A stretch of DNA of 64,000 nt from Sipunculus nudus (Eukaryota > Annelida > Sipuncula > Golfingiida > Sipunculidae), in the NCBI GenBank assembly GCA_026874595.1, contig CM049313.1, positions 68,380,659-68,444,658 on the forward strand, given 5' to 3'. Below the pieces are notes generated by a model. The model was given only the letters and a program-made list of their open reading frames with translations, made no database searches and was not told the origin of the DNA. A program made the translations under genes and the position numbers. Every line of letters begins with the position of its first letter. Position 1 is the first letter of the stretch. Positions 10,159 through 20,934 of this stretch are shown piece by piece.

Positions 10159-10924
10159 ACGGGTTGGGGAGCATCCCACGATAGGGTCCCCGACATGTCG
10201 GAGGCTTGGATTCCTTGGAATTTCTAGTTCTATATGGTATGGTTTCTTAACGTGTTATATGAAGCTGTACCGTGGTACTTTTTTAGTCAATTCAAATGTT
10301 ATTATACATGTTAACATATTGTTTTTTGTTTTACATCAGCGTGTTACCTCTTTGCATTTCTCTGGAGTTTCCTCCATCATTTCTGGTCGAGCTCCATAGA
10401 AGTCAGGAGACTTCTGTGTTTAAGGGGAAAGAAAATCATAATGCTATTATCATTTTATGGAACATACTATAGATGACTGATTTGTTCGCCGGGATTTCAA
10501 GTATGTTAACAAGTAGTGACCGGGGCAGACTAGGGGCTGGATACAGAGGTGGCCAGGCGAGATATCAAACTTAGTGAATGTAGGGGTTCATTGTACAAGT
10601 GGCGACACAGGGCATGTGGGGATCGTTATAGGTAGTTTTGGGTGGTCGACGACTATGGCCGAGACCAGTAGTCGTCAACCTTTATCGCCAGAGGCTACTG
10701 CTTTTCGTTATTCTTTGAAAATATCCAGCTTAACCGCTTAACCGCCACTACAGCACTGAATTTTTTTCAATATCTTTTTATTTATTTTTGGTAGAGGTAA
10801 CCGCCACATTGTTTACGCTGTCTCATGTAATTCTGAATGTAAGTGTGCAGATCGAATCAGTTCCGTTTCATTGTTGGCCTACGTGATAGGTCATTTACTA
10901 CCTGTGATGTTATTTTGTATCCAG
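10159..10924. other. Intergenic, nothing recognised
   Basis: No repeat partner or coding signal seen. CCGCCAC words near 10740-10810 are the only GC-rich spots. Confidence 0.35.
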
Positions 10925-11175
10925 GTATCACCCATGTCGGTGTCTACCACACATAGGTGTACAATCATCCCAAATCCAGGGTAATAACCGATGAACCCCT
11001 AAAGACGCCCTCTTTTGTGAGTACACGGCTGAGGGGCACAGCCCCGGGGAATTAAGCCCGCAAAACTCTCTACAAGGGTTGCGGTCGACCGTGAAAAATC
11101 TTACCACTTCACGGCAGAGATTTGAAACCATGACCTCTTTGAGTCCTGTGCCCTACCTTAGTACCACAGAAGTCG
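10925..11175 (-). mobile_element. tRNA-derived SINE, minus strand
   Basis: The minus strand has a Pol III B-box-like GGTTTCAAATC (within 11112-11129) preceded by GGCACAGGACTCAAAGAGGTC, then a body with GGCTGTGCCCCTCAGCC and TACTCACAAAAGAGGG. The same order of words (B box, GGCTATGCCCCACTATG, TCTCACAAATGGG) occurs at 14558-14760, so the two are one family. It is not a functional tRNA: no acceptor stem can be formed. Confidence 0.6.
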
Positions 11176-12282
11176 GTGATTAAACAATATTGCCAATAAA
11201 CAAAGTTAACTCTAGGAGGACATTGCTTTCACAAAACCTGCTTTTTAGCTGGCGCTCTAAGGCATGGGGGATATTGGGGAAAAGGGCCAGTTATCTCCAG
11301 CTGTCGAAAGGTGGAGATATTTGTTTAAGCATCATTCTTCTTCTTCTTTCTTCTTGTTCTTTTACTTATTACTCTGTCACTTTTTCCATCCAATTTTTAT
11401 TGATACTTAGCCAATATATACCTTGCCATGGCCAATTACTTTGACCCAGTAGCAGTAACCTTGACCTGTTTTAAATATCACAGGGGTCAAAAAAGTGCGA
11501 GTTGATGACTTAGATATCTTGTGGCATGTCCAGATATACGTCCAAGGGTCGACATACAGTAATCATGCGTGTTGAACTCAACTGGTCCATTGAAACTGAA
11601 GTCTGATCGAAAACACAAACAGACATGTCTATACTAAGCTGATTTACAGGATAACACTTTAAGCCTCTGGATACTATGATTTACAGAGAAAGAATCACCC
11701 TAAACTTGTTTGATTTTTTTCACATAAAAAAAAAATCATGGATACTTTATGGATCATAGCGAACTAATGTTGCATTAATGATGTTTAATTAACACATGGA
11801 ACAAAAAAGCAACACTCTTGTAGCAACTTTGTTATTCACTTATAGATAACCCTGTCTTTGAAACATTTACCTGGAAGTATAAATAAAGTATATATAATAC
11901 TTTACTATGCTGTGTTCGGATAAGATTTCTTATTAAATCGCATGTCAATAGTCCCCAGACATCAAGGTGTTATGTCTTGACAACCCTATGATAAACATGA
12001 TTAACTAGAGCTACATTAAGTCTTTACGCAAGTAATCGGCTGAAACTGATTACATATCTTGAACGTAATTGGACGAAGGTCTTCCAATGCAATGCGGTCA
12101 AGGCAAATGACAAGAGACGTAACAGGTACCAGCTAAGTATTATGTTTGAGATAAGAAATTTGTTCGAATATTTGCTGACATAGCCAGATGGGGGTGATTC
12201 TAAGCCAAGGATTTGATAGGGGCATCCCATCATGTTTCTTTACGTCCACGTGAACTGACTGACAGTGACGTCAATTTATATT
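11176..12282. other. Intergenic, nothing recognised
   Basis: AT-rich, with a TTCTTCTTC tract at 11335-11360. No gene seen. Confidence 0.35.
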
Positions 12283-12366
12283 CAAGGGCGTGTGTGTGGG
12301 GGGGGGGGGTTGACTTGTAGGTATGGAAATCAAAAGGATGGGACAACTTTTTAATAAACATTCGAC

Positions 12367-12434
<68 letters not shown>

Positions 12435-12692
12435 TGTCTGACACATTTCAAATATATTAGAATTAATTATAAGGTTTTTAAAAAGTAGAGTTTTTTTTCC
12501 AGTATAGGTTAATTCTAAACCAAATTTAAATATAAAATATTTCACTGTAAATTCAGGTATGGGCCCAAAGTCCATAATTCTAAATATTAATGTACTTCAT
12601 TACCAATATAAATATTATTCACTCAAGGCGGAGTTGATGATGAGGTTATATTCTATAACCCTCCCCCCCCCCCCCCTGTATTGACGCCCCTG
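12283..12692 (+). mobile_element. MITE-like element with CARGGGCGT ends
   Basis: Left end CAAGGGCGT followed within 20 bases by a G run. Right end, read in reverse, is CAGGGGCGTCAATACAG and a G run. This gives short terminal inverted repeats around an AT-rich core that includes a TA microsatellite. The same end type (CAGGGGCG.A..CCAGGA) recurs at 18557 and 43218. No coding capacity. Confidence 0.4.
12366..12431. repeat. (TA)n microsatellite
   Basis: An almost pure TA run of about 66 bases with one AAT interruption near its start. Open frames across it (Ile/Tyr runs) are artefacts. Confidence 0.95.
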
Positions 12693-13725
12693 CTGACTGA
12701 CGTACAAAGGTCAGACTGTTCTTTAAATGATTGTTCACACCACATCTATCCGGGCGAGACGCTCTGCTGACGCAAATATTTGATAAAGCTCCTGCAGGCA
12801 TTCTGAAACCGCACAGAGATGTCGCATCGGATGATTAATGAGGACCAGTGGCTGTCTCCAGGATTTGATGTGTCATCTTTCATACAAAACAGACCCAAAC
12901 TATAGACTTATCCCATAACAATGTGACAACACTGTGAAAATGGTCTGTTACTTCAGATAAACAAGAGGTTACTAACCAAGTTCCTTGATATGGAAACCTT
13001 CACCTTTAAATACCCTTATCTATTGACTGCTAAATAAAAAAAGAAAAAAATTAGGTTATATGGTTGATAAATCTTGGTATGTTATCTGGTAAAGACCTAA
13101 AGGCGAAATATTGCTTCTATCAGTTACTTTGCCAGACACACGCATAGTCGTGTTATGTAAAAATTCCATATATATTTTCATTAGTTAATGCATTCGTGAT
13201 TAAAGTATTCAGGTAGAGAAAAAACATGTATCATGGAGTAACTGCCATTTCCTGCATTCGGGTCCGTTGAAGGGACCTATATAGTATTTTCTCCATAAAA
13301 TAGGATGGCATCTGCCCCTTTTTTCGTTCTTAGACCGTTCGCTTACTTTTGAACGAAATTGGAAATTAATGTGCACCGGAAATGATCAGTGGAGCTAAAC
13401 ATTGCCATAAGTCGCGCATGGGCCACCTTGTAGCCGTATCGGGAAAGTTCACAAAAAATCGGAGTTTTTTCTTTATTTCTTCCTTCATGCCACTTAATTA
13501 CAAGTGTTTTGGATCGGTAAGCGCAAGATCGGACCTTTTACCACACACCCTTTTTATAGTAAACAGACACACTTGTATTTTTATTTTGTTACTTGTATTT
13601 ATATATTATTTTTATTTTCATGATGATCATAAATTGTTTGTATTTTTGAGGTACATACCTAGATCAATGCCCGGCTTACAACAGAATTGTTCTTCTGATG
13701 CAGGCTACCCTGCAGAATGTTGTAA

Positions 13726-13757
<32 letters not shown>

Positions 13758-14557
13758 CTAATAATACTACTAATAATAATTATAATAATAATACTATCAA
13801 ACAGAACCAAACCACACATAAAACCGGATGGTTTTGTTGTGACATCTTGGTATTCATCCATATGAAAAGCATCGGAAAAAATACAAATTATCGTTAATAT
13901 GTATGTAATTTAAATTTCTATAGCTTTCATAAATCATTGTTAATTTAATTTAATCAAACGATGCAGTTTTATTTTTCAAGAAAACGTAAGGACAACTAGG
14001 AACCACATGGCCTTGTACATCTGCCAAGGCCATTATGACACAAGTACGGTTAATTTTTTTAGGAGATCCTCACTTTAATCTTGCTCGCATAATGAAAAGT
14101 ATTCACATAGGTCCTTCAAGGAAAAAATCCATAATCTCAGTCGTTTTCAGTCCCAATCGAGGAAACACAATGCCACTAGCCTGTCGGAAAGAGTTGCCAT
14201 TGTTTTGAACTCAATCAGTGACTGAAGTCAGTGAATGAATTCTTGAACGAGGAAAGGTCCTACATTGACTCACTGTAAATGTGATTTCCCCAAACGATTG
14301 AAACGAATTACGTAGAAATTTACTTCAGATAAAGAAGATCTTTTCTAATCAGGACAATTGGGCGCCATTAAAAAAACACAAATGTAGTTTCAGTGGAATT
14401 CGTAGACAAAGAACAGATTGACCAGGAGATTCTTAAATATTTATAGAAAAATCATTAATAAAAAATCGCCTGCACCAGCTTTCGAGCGGTGGGGTAATTG
14501 AAAATGGGTCTTCTGTGACACGGTGTATGCGCATATTTCTAAACAAAGGTCAATCTA
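12693..14557. other. Intergenic with one trinucleotide tract
   Basis: Apart from the AAT-type repeat at 13722-13796 I see no gene, RNA or repeat partner here. A 171-codon open frame at 13382-13897 runs through the tract and has poly-Asn there. It lacks any protein-like pattern. Confidence 0.4.
13722..13796. repeat. Imperfect (AAT)n tract
   Basis: About 75 bases of AAT units with interspersed ACT units. Confidence 0.9.
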
Positions 14558-14760
14558 CTTGTGTGGTCAAGGGGTAGAGCAGACTACTGAAAGCCCAGAG
14601 GTCATGAGTTCAAATCTCTGCCGAGGAGGGCTGTGATTTTTCAGGGTAGGCCTCCGCCAAGGGTGAGCGCTCTGAAGGCTTAATATAAAGGCTATGCCCC
14701 ACTATGTATCTCTCACAAATGGGTGCGAACCACCTAGAATCACCCCGAATTTATGGCGTT
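14558..14760 (+). mobile_element. tRNA-derived SINE, plus strand
   Basis: TGGTCAAGGGG (14564-14574) fits the Pol III A box and GAGTTCAAATC (14606-14616) fits the B box, 42 bases apart start to start. The head is followed by a body with GGCTATGCCCCACTATG and TCTCACAAATGGG shared with 10925-11175. It is not a working tRNA gene, since the ends do not pair. Confidence 0.65.
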
Positions 14761-15589
14761 TCTCTTAATCATTTGCACTGAGCACGGCCACTCTAATAGG
14801 AGAGAAACCAAACTTGTTTCCGCAACGGAATTAGCTTTGCTACCTACAGAATAAATAACCCTTCTTGTAGTGGTGGCCGATCATCGAGTTTTATCGAAAG
14901 TCAGTTGGACTTATTAAACTTATTATCTGTGAAGCCGCAGGGAGCTGCAGAATTGGCGGAGAGTTTTCTAACGAGATGTACATTGCAAAATATGGGCGGG
15001 AAGGCGTTAAAATACTCCATAAATTCTCCAGGTCTATTCAAATTTTTCGAGATTCTCATCTCAACCGATGCCAGGTGCCGCTGTTTAGGCCGTCTTAAAA
15101 AAATTCTTTGTTGGGGCTAACCCGGCCGGTCGAGCATTTGGATTTCAGCTGGAATTTTTTTTGGACTAGTCTGCAATTTTTTTGGTATGATCTGCCCCAA
15201 GCGCACCTTGGCCCGTAATATCTGCCTTCATGTGCTAGAAAAACAACCCCTCTATAGGCCTAACATTCTTAGATGCTCTTAATTTACATAATGAAAGATA
15301 TTACCTGACGTTACCGATCTTTTAATTTGATCCTTAAAATTAGTCTGCTTGTGTCTATATACGTGAAAGATCGTTACTCTCGTGCGCGAGAGGAGAATAT
15401 CTGCCGGGGAAACGCAGGTACAGTTTCACACATAATTGCATATTTCTTTGATAATTGCATACATTTGTCTGAACCGATTAATAATCGATCATCAGTCGGT
15501 TTGCTAAAACCGATGATCGATTATGAACTAGAATATCAGCAGAAGCTGACAAAAGCCCTCAGCCAAAAGAACAGTGTTTAGAGGTGGTA
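14761..15589. other. Intergenic with a strong short hairpin
   Basis: No gene recognised. At 15481-15524 ATAATCGATCAT(CAGT)CGGTTT and AAACCGATGATCGATTAT form an 18-bp stem with a 4-base bulge and a loop of about 4 bases. Confidence 0.45.
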
Positions 15590-16548
15590 ACAGTAACAAG
15601 TGTCTGTTCTCACATGGATGTATATCTGTACATGTCTCAGTTATAAATTTAAAATGGAGAGGTTTGTACCATGATTCATAACAATCCACCAAATGCTTCC
15701 TGAAAAATAAGCTTCTAAGTTTTATTCTATTATAAGCTCTGTGACCTTGAAAAGTAGGTCAAGGTCACCCATATTCGAACATGAACGAGCTTTTTGTCGA
15801 TATACATCTTCACCAAAGAAATAAAATTCCTATTGTGAATCCTTTTAGAGATATCCCGCTCACAAGGCCAAAAGTTGAAAAATCCAAGAAAAATTCAATA
15901 AAAAATCAGAAATTGCAGGTGGCGCCCCCAAACTTGTGCAGCAGTTACAGACCATCAGTCCCTATGATCATCGTAAGTATTGTGAAAATCCATCCAATGG
16001 TTCCTGAGAAATAAGCTTCCAAATGTTTTTTCTATAATCAATTCTAAAACGTAGAAAAAAAGGTCAAGGTCACCAATCTTCGAACTTGACCGAGATTTTG
16101 TCAATATACATCTTCACCCAAAAATTAAATTTTTACGGTGAATCCTTTTCGAGATATCCCGCTCACAAGCCCAAAGTTGAAAAATCCGATAAAAATTTAT
16201 TGAAAATCAGAAATTGTAGGTGGCGCCACCAAACTAATATAGCAGGTACAGACTATCAGTCCCAATAATCATAGTAAGTTTTGTGAAAATCCTCAAAATG
16301 GTTCCTGAGAAATAAGCATCTAAGTGTTTTTCTATAATCAGCTCTAAAATGTAGAAAAATAGGTCAAGGTCACCCATCTTCAAACTAGGCCGAGATTTTG
16401 TCGATATACATCTTTACCGAGGAAATAAAATTCTGACGGTGAATCCTTTTCAAGATATCCCGCTCACAAGGTTAAAGTTAACGGACGCCGGACGGACGGA
16501 CAGCTTGGGTGACGACAATAGCCCATCAGCCTAAGGGCTGAGGGCTAA
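15590..16548 (+). mobile_element. Tandem-core element, family F2 (Helitron-like end)
   Basis: Three units of about 300 bases repeat the words GGTCAAGGTCACC (15756, 16060, 16359), GAATCCTTTT.GAGATATCCCGCTCACAAG and GTTCCTGAGAAATAAGC. Two units carry AGGTGGCGCC(C/A)CCAAAC (15917, 16218). The right end is a hairpin, TAGCCCATCAGCC / GGCTGAGGGCTA (16519-16547), closing in CTAA then an A run, preceded by GGACGCCGGACGGACGGAC. The left limit is uncertain. I place it at the ACAAGTG near 15594, because family F1 also starts ACAAGTG. Hairpin plus CTAA at the 3' end is a Helitron/Helentron trait. The assignment is inference, and there is no coding sequence. Confidence 0.6.
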
Positions 16549-17009
16549 AAAGGAACCGACTCCCACCACAACCTTCTTGGGCAGTAGGTGGATACGAATA
16601 ACATTAATAATTATCCTTTTAAATTGTTGCACTAGAGTCCGTGCTACCAACCAGGATTGAAAAGACTGTATGAACACTTAATGTGAATATACTGATCTAA
16701 GTTTGAATCATGGAAATGTTAGTTTAATTTACTCTCTTCATTGCAAATTAAACCTTTGATTTACAGCTGGATTCTGGTTAAAATATCCCATACAAACAGA
16801 GAGGCTTGTGTTCCCAGCCATTGTCTTGTTTTTTTTTATTTTTGCCTCACACTGGCATAAGCATGTATGACTCTTTCGCCTTCATTTTACCGCAAAGAAT
16901 TGAAGAAAAATCGATATTCGGACACGCGTATTAAAGGAAGAGACTAAATAAACGCGCCTCAAGCAACTCATAAAGCAAGACATCAGTTGGACGACTGGGA
17001 GTTATTACA
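16549..17009. other. Intergenic, nothing recognised
   Basis: AT-rich, no repeat partner seen. Confidence 0.35.
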
Positions 17010-17273
17010 GTGGAAAACGACATAATATTGCACTTAAAATTGAAGGACTGTCTGTTTCCTCGCCCACATATATTAACTTTTGAGATAGATACTCAAATCG
17101 TAACATCTTTTTCTACAAAACTAGGGGGTCCTTCACATATATACAGCATAGAGAAAACGGACGGTAATTATTATATCAATATAAACTTTGAGAATGAACT
17201 AGAGTCCCAATTGAAAAGTTATGAACTATTCTACCATTGGAGTAATCCACTTTATGTTATAACGGTCTATTAG
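17010..17273 (+). CDS. Unrecognised 87-codon open frame, possible terminal exon
   Basis: I do not recognise this protein. The frame begins right after TTATTACAG, a plausible splice acceptor, with GTG GAA AAC, and closes with TAG at 17271. It has mixed composition (HLKLKDCLFPRPHILTFEID, IYSIEKTDGNYYININFENE) without low-complexity runs, which looks more protein-like than other frames in this window. There is no ATG before residue 1 and no neighbour that identifies it. It could be the last exon of an unseen gene, a relic, or chance. Confidence 0.22.
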   Translation: MENDIILHLKLKDCLFPRPHILTFEIDTQIVTSFSTKLGGPSHIYSIEKTDGNYYININFENELESQLKSYELFYHWSNPLYVITVY

Positions 17274-17286
17274 ATCAATTTGTTCC

Positions 17287-17288
<2 letters not shown>

Positions 17289-17328
<40 letters not shown>
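17289..17328. repeat. (TA)n microsatellite
   Basis: A 40-base pure TA run. Confidence 0.95.
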
Positions 17329-17382
17329 CTTATTCAGTAAATAGTAATAAGTTATTGCATAACATGCAACTGACCAAGAAGG

Positions 17383-17623
17383 ATGTGTTGTTTTTCTTTT
17401 CTGAATGTTCCTCTGACTAAAACGTATAATTTTATCGTTTATTTTAAACTTTTGGAAGAAATCAAACCATGGATAGCCCTTCGTTTACGGTTTCAAAAGA
17501 ATTACAAAAGGAAGTTTTCGTTTTACTTTTACAACCTCAAATTACCACACATCACTCTCCGCCACAATGAATACGTCCATCGACTCGTACGTTTTCATTT
17601 GAAGCATCAGCTTTCAACTGACA
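17383..17623 (+). other. Unrecognised open frame ending at a good splice donor
   Basis: An 80-codon frame (KNYKRKFSFYFYNLKLPHI, HNEYVHRLVRFHLKHQL) that stays open up to CTGACAG/GTAATT, a consensus-like 5' splice site at 17623/17624. A pyrimidine tract lies at 17390-17402. No homology recognised. It may pair with the frame at 17010-17273, but the order and stop there argue against a simple two-exon gene. Low support. Confidence 0.15.
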
Positions 17624-17628
17624 GGTAA

Positions 17629-18556
17629 TTTGTAAACCGAGCCGGGGTGGTTCCACGAGAATCATCGAATACCCATCAGAACAATGGAACTTTCATCCAT
17701 AAAAACCTGATATTGGAAATATGTTAATTGCCTCATTGAAAAAAAAGTTTTTTTTTTATATCAACGTGAAGGATGTGTGTATTGTTTTGTTTCCCTTTCA
17801 GTAACGTTTATATGTAATTGACACTTGAAAGTAAAACCATCATTTCTGCAATGAATTTTTTGTACATTAAATTGTGATAAGCATAGCGAAATTGCCTTTG
17901 AAAGTGAATTGAGTGAATGTTTCGTCGAATCTTTTTTTTATTAGCATGCTGAGATGAAGATGATGAGAGAGAGAGAGAGAGGGAAGGAAATTTCGGCATG
18001 ACGTAATACAATGACATGTGTCTGTTTTTGGCAAATAGCATAGTTTTATTGCATAAAATACAACGCATCTCCTATGCTTGTACAAAGTATGTAGATAAAG
18101 TTTTGCTTGTATGACAAATATGTGAAAGATGTATCCGAGGAGGAAAGGGACAAAACCTTAAAAAGGATAACGGATTACTTTCGTGCAGTCCCCTGGCATT
18201 AAAGCTGTTTTTAAGTAAGGAAAGGTAAGGATTATATATTTATATCGCCCCTACACTGCAGTCAGCTGTTGGCATGTTCCGATAGATACTCATTGAAAAT
18301 AACATGGATACGTCTCACTATACTGTCGTATATTCCAGGAATCACACCAGAATATCACCACATACCTTAAATTTTAAATGAAAATATTTTTTATATCCTA
18401 TTAAAAATGAAAGAACATCCATTTCATTTCAATGCAAACGTTTAAAAGGTACCAAGGTTCATGGCATCTAAATCTGTCTACTGCTCACCTACGATAATGC
18501 TGCGACACGGACGATTGGACTACAATACCAAGGGGTCAGCAACTGGTCGCTTATGA
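17629..18556. other. Intergenic, nothing recognised
   Basis: Contains a (GA)n run at 17967-17981. No gene seen. Confidence 0.35.
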
Positions 18557-18753
18557 CAGGGGCGAATCCAGGAGGGGGGTTGTTTTGAGGGTCCAGACAA
18601 ATTTAATGCATGATGGGGTGGGTGGGTGGGTGGGGGTCTCCAGACCCCCCCCCCCCCCCCACCCCTGCTCTTAACAAACGACCTTTTTTTAGACAATTTT
18701 CGTGCATGACATCCGTTTACCCCTCCCTGCATAAAATCCTGGATCCGCGCATG
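18557..18753 (+). mobile_element. MITE-like element with CAGGGGCGAATCCAGGA ends
   Basis: The left 17 bases (18557-18573) match the reverse complement of the right 17 bases (18737-18753, TCCTGGATCCGCGCATG) at 14 positions. The 197-base element has GGGTGG repeats and a poly-C run in the middle. No coding capacity. Confidence 0.5.
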
Positions 18754-18754
18754 A

Positions 18755-19020
18755 ATGGGGAAGAGCACAGAACTCAAAGCCGGACGGTTGTGAGTTCATA
18801 TCTCCGCAGTGAAATTTTCACGGTCGGCCCAAACCCAGTTTGGGCGCTCTGTCATCATGGTTCCCAGCCTGCCTTGCGATACGCTCACGGAGGGATGGCA
18901 CAAACCCACACCGCGCGAAACAACAACAGAGCCACGTCTCAGGATGTTTACACGTGTTGGTCTGCTTGCAGACGCGGCATATCTAAATCGTTTTGCACAG
19001 TGATTGTTCATATATCAATG
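18755..19020 (+). mobile_element. SINE-like copy with a B box
   Basis: GTGAGTTCATATCTCCGCAGTG resembles the B-box region of the SINEs at 11.1 and 14.6 kb, and TTTTCACGGTCG also occurs in the 11.0 kb SINE. The part from 18857 rightward is repeated in inverse orientation at 19222-19346. Confidence 0.4.
18857..18962 (+). repeat. Left arm of a large inverted repeat
   Basis: ATGGTTCCCAGCCTGCCTTG, GCTCACGGAGG, ATGGCACAAACC, AACAACAGAGCCACGT and AGGATGTTTACACGTGTTGG all recur in reverse complement at 19222-19346. The right arm carries about 20 extra bases (around TTACGTCATCGTTCC in reverse sense). Confidence 0.8.
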
Positions 19021-19221
19021 CAGTAAAGTGCCAAGACTTGTTTATATGCCGCAGACAGAACTACCAGAATTCAACCGCATTCACTGTGCTTATTTTTGTT
19101 TAAAAACTATTCAGAAAGTCCCATTTTAACTTATTTTAAGACACTGCATAAAATATAAGCATTATTTCGTAAACTTAACACCAGCTGACCAGTGTAAATC
19201 ACGGTGTTTCGAAGCGAGTAA

Positions 19222-19346
19222 ACCAACACGTGTAAACATCCTGACACGTGGCTCTGTTGTTGTGTCGCGCGGTGTATTAAGGAACGATGACGTAAAGGTT
19301 TGTGCCATTCCTCCGTGAGCGTAGCGCAAGGCAGGCTGGGAACCAT
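19222..19346 (-). repeat. Right arm of a large inverted repeat
   Basis: Reverse complement of 18857-18962 with one insertion of about 20 bases. The arms are separated by about 260 bases. A transcript through both would fold into a long hairpin. Confidence 0.8.
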
Positions 19347-19676
19347 GCTAGCGCTATGTAGGTTAAATGGGAAGGCTGTACCTCACGGCCGTGTGTCACT
19401 CACAAACAACGCAGGTGCGGCAGACACCAGGCCTGGGTTAAACTAAGATATAAAATGACAGGAGGCGAGTGCTACCGCCCTGTCACATTGTTCCAAAACA
19501 AAATTGAACTCTACAGGTATAAATACATGTACTTAGCTTAAGAATAAGATAAGTCAGCATTAAAAAAATGGAGGCGGTTAACTCCTACAAAAAAATCTTA
19601 TTAAAAAAGTCGATGATGGGAGACATGCAGTCTTAGTCGAACATCATCTATTCTCTCTGCTACTGGTCAATATAAA

Positions 19677-20934
19677 ACAAGTGACCCATGGGTCATTACT
19701 TCTGAGCCCCATAGCTCGGGGGATATGGATAACAGAGACCTATTTCAGGTTTCCACAGAGATTTTTTTATGGACTTCCCGGGATGTCAAGTAAGAAGACT
19801 CCAGGTCCAATGGTTACAATTTGTGCCCTTTAAACAGACGACAACATCTTTAAAGGTCTCAAAAACAGAGAAAAAAAAAATGTAAAATATCGGAAAAATA
19901 CAGGTAGCGCCACCAGTCTGCAAAAACGAAAGAAACATTCCATGACCAATAACTATGCAAAGAATCATGGTGATCAATTCATTAGTTGTTTAGATACTTG
20001 AGCCTTTGAATTAACTTTTTCATAATTCTGGGGGGGGGGGGGGGGTGGTTCTTCGAAGCCCCATAGCTCAGAGGTTATAGGTAACAGAGACCTAATATTA
20101 GGTTTCCATGAAGACATTTCATGGGCCTCCTTGAATCTTAAGATATAAGATTCTAGGTCCAGTCGTTACAATTTGTGCCCTGTTACCAAAGGACTGAATC
20201 TTTTAAGATCTAAAAAAAATAGAGAACAAAATGCAAAAAAAAAATGCAGGTGGCACCACCAGTCTTCAGAAACTGATAAAAACACTTCATGATCAATATC
20301 CATGCAAAACATCATGAGGATCAATGCAATAATCGTTTAGATACTTGAGCTTTTGTATCAAATTTTCAATTATTCTGGGGGCACTACGAAGCCCCATAGC
20401 TCAGAGGTTTTTGGTAACAGAGACCTAATTTTAGTTGTCCAAGAAGACATTTCTAGGGCCTACCTGCAAGTTAAGAGAGAAGATACTAGGTCCAGTCAAT
20501 ACGGTTTGTGCCCCATTAACAGATGACTGCATCTTAAGAGGTCTCAAAAATGGAGAAAAGAATTCGAAAAAAAATCGAATAAAATACAGGTGGCGCCACC
20601 AGACGACAGAAACTGATGAAACATTTTCATGATTAATAACTATTTAAATCATGAGGATCAATGCATTAGCTGTTCAGATACTTGAGCTTTTGTAACAAAC
20701 TTTCCATTATTCTGGGGGGTACTTCAGAGCCTCATAGCTCGAAGAATATGGGAAAAAGAGACCTAATTTCCGGTTTCCAAGGAGAATTTTCATGGACCTC
20801 CCTGGATGTCAAGTAAGAAGATTCTAGGTCCAGTGTTTACGATTTGTGCCAGGTAAACGGACAGATAGACAGGCAGACGACGGAAAAAGTGTGATCGCTA
20901 TAGTTCAGATGACTTTCAGTCAGCTGAGCTAAAA
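19677..20934 (+). mobile_element. Tandem-core element, family F1, copy a
   Basis: Starts ACAAGTGACCCATGGGTCA (containing the palindrome TGACCCATGGGTCA). It holds units of about 340 bases marked by GCCCCATAGCTC (19708, 20059, 20391), GGTAACAGAGACCTA, CTAGGTCCAGT and GG(T/A)(G/A)GC(G/A)CCACCAGTCT. It ends GACGACGGAAAAAGTGTGATCGCTATAGTTCAGATGACTTTCAGTCAGCTGAGCTAA (quoted by its parts: GTGATCGCTATAG, TTCAGATGACTTT, CAGTCAGCTGAGCTAA). The last 30 bases fold into a hairpin and finish in CTAA. No ORF of its own, so it is non-autonomous. Copies b, c and d are at 44.7, 50.3 and 63.9 kb. Confidence 0.75.

Noticed and set aside
13382-13897. 171-codon open frame, among the longest in the window
   Set aside because: It runs through an (AAT)n tract (poly-Asn) and has no protein-like pattern or repeat partner.
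14558-14640. tRNA gene
   Set aside because: A and B boxes are present but the ends do not pair and the sequence continues into a SINE body shared with 10.9-11.2 kb.
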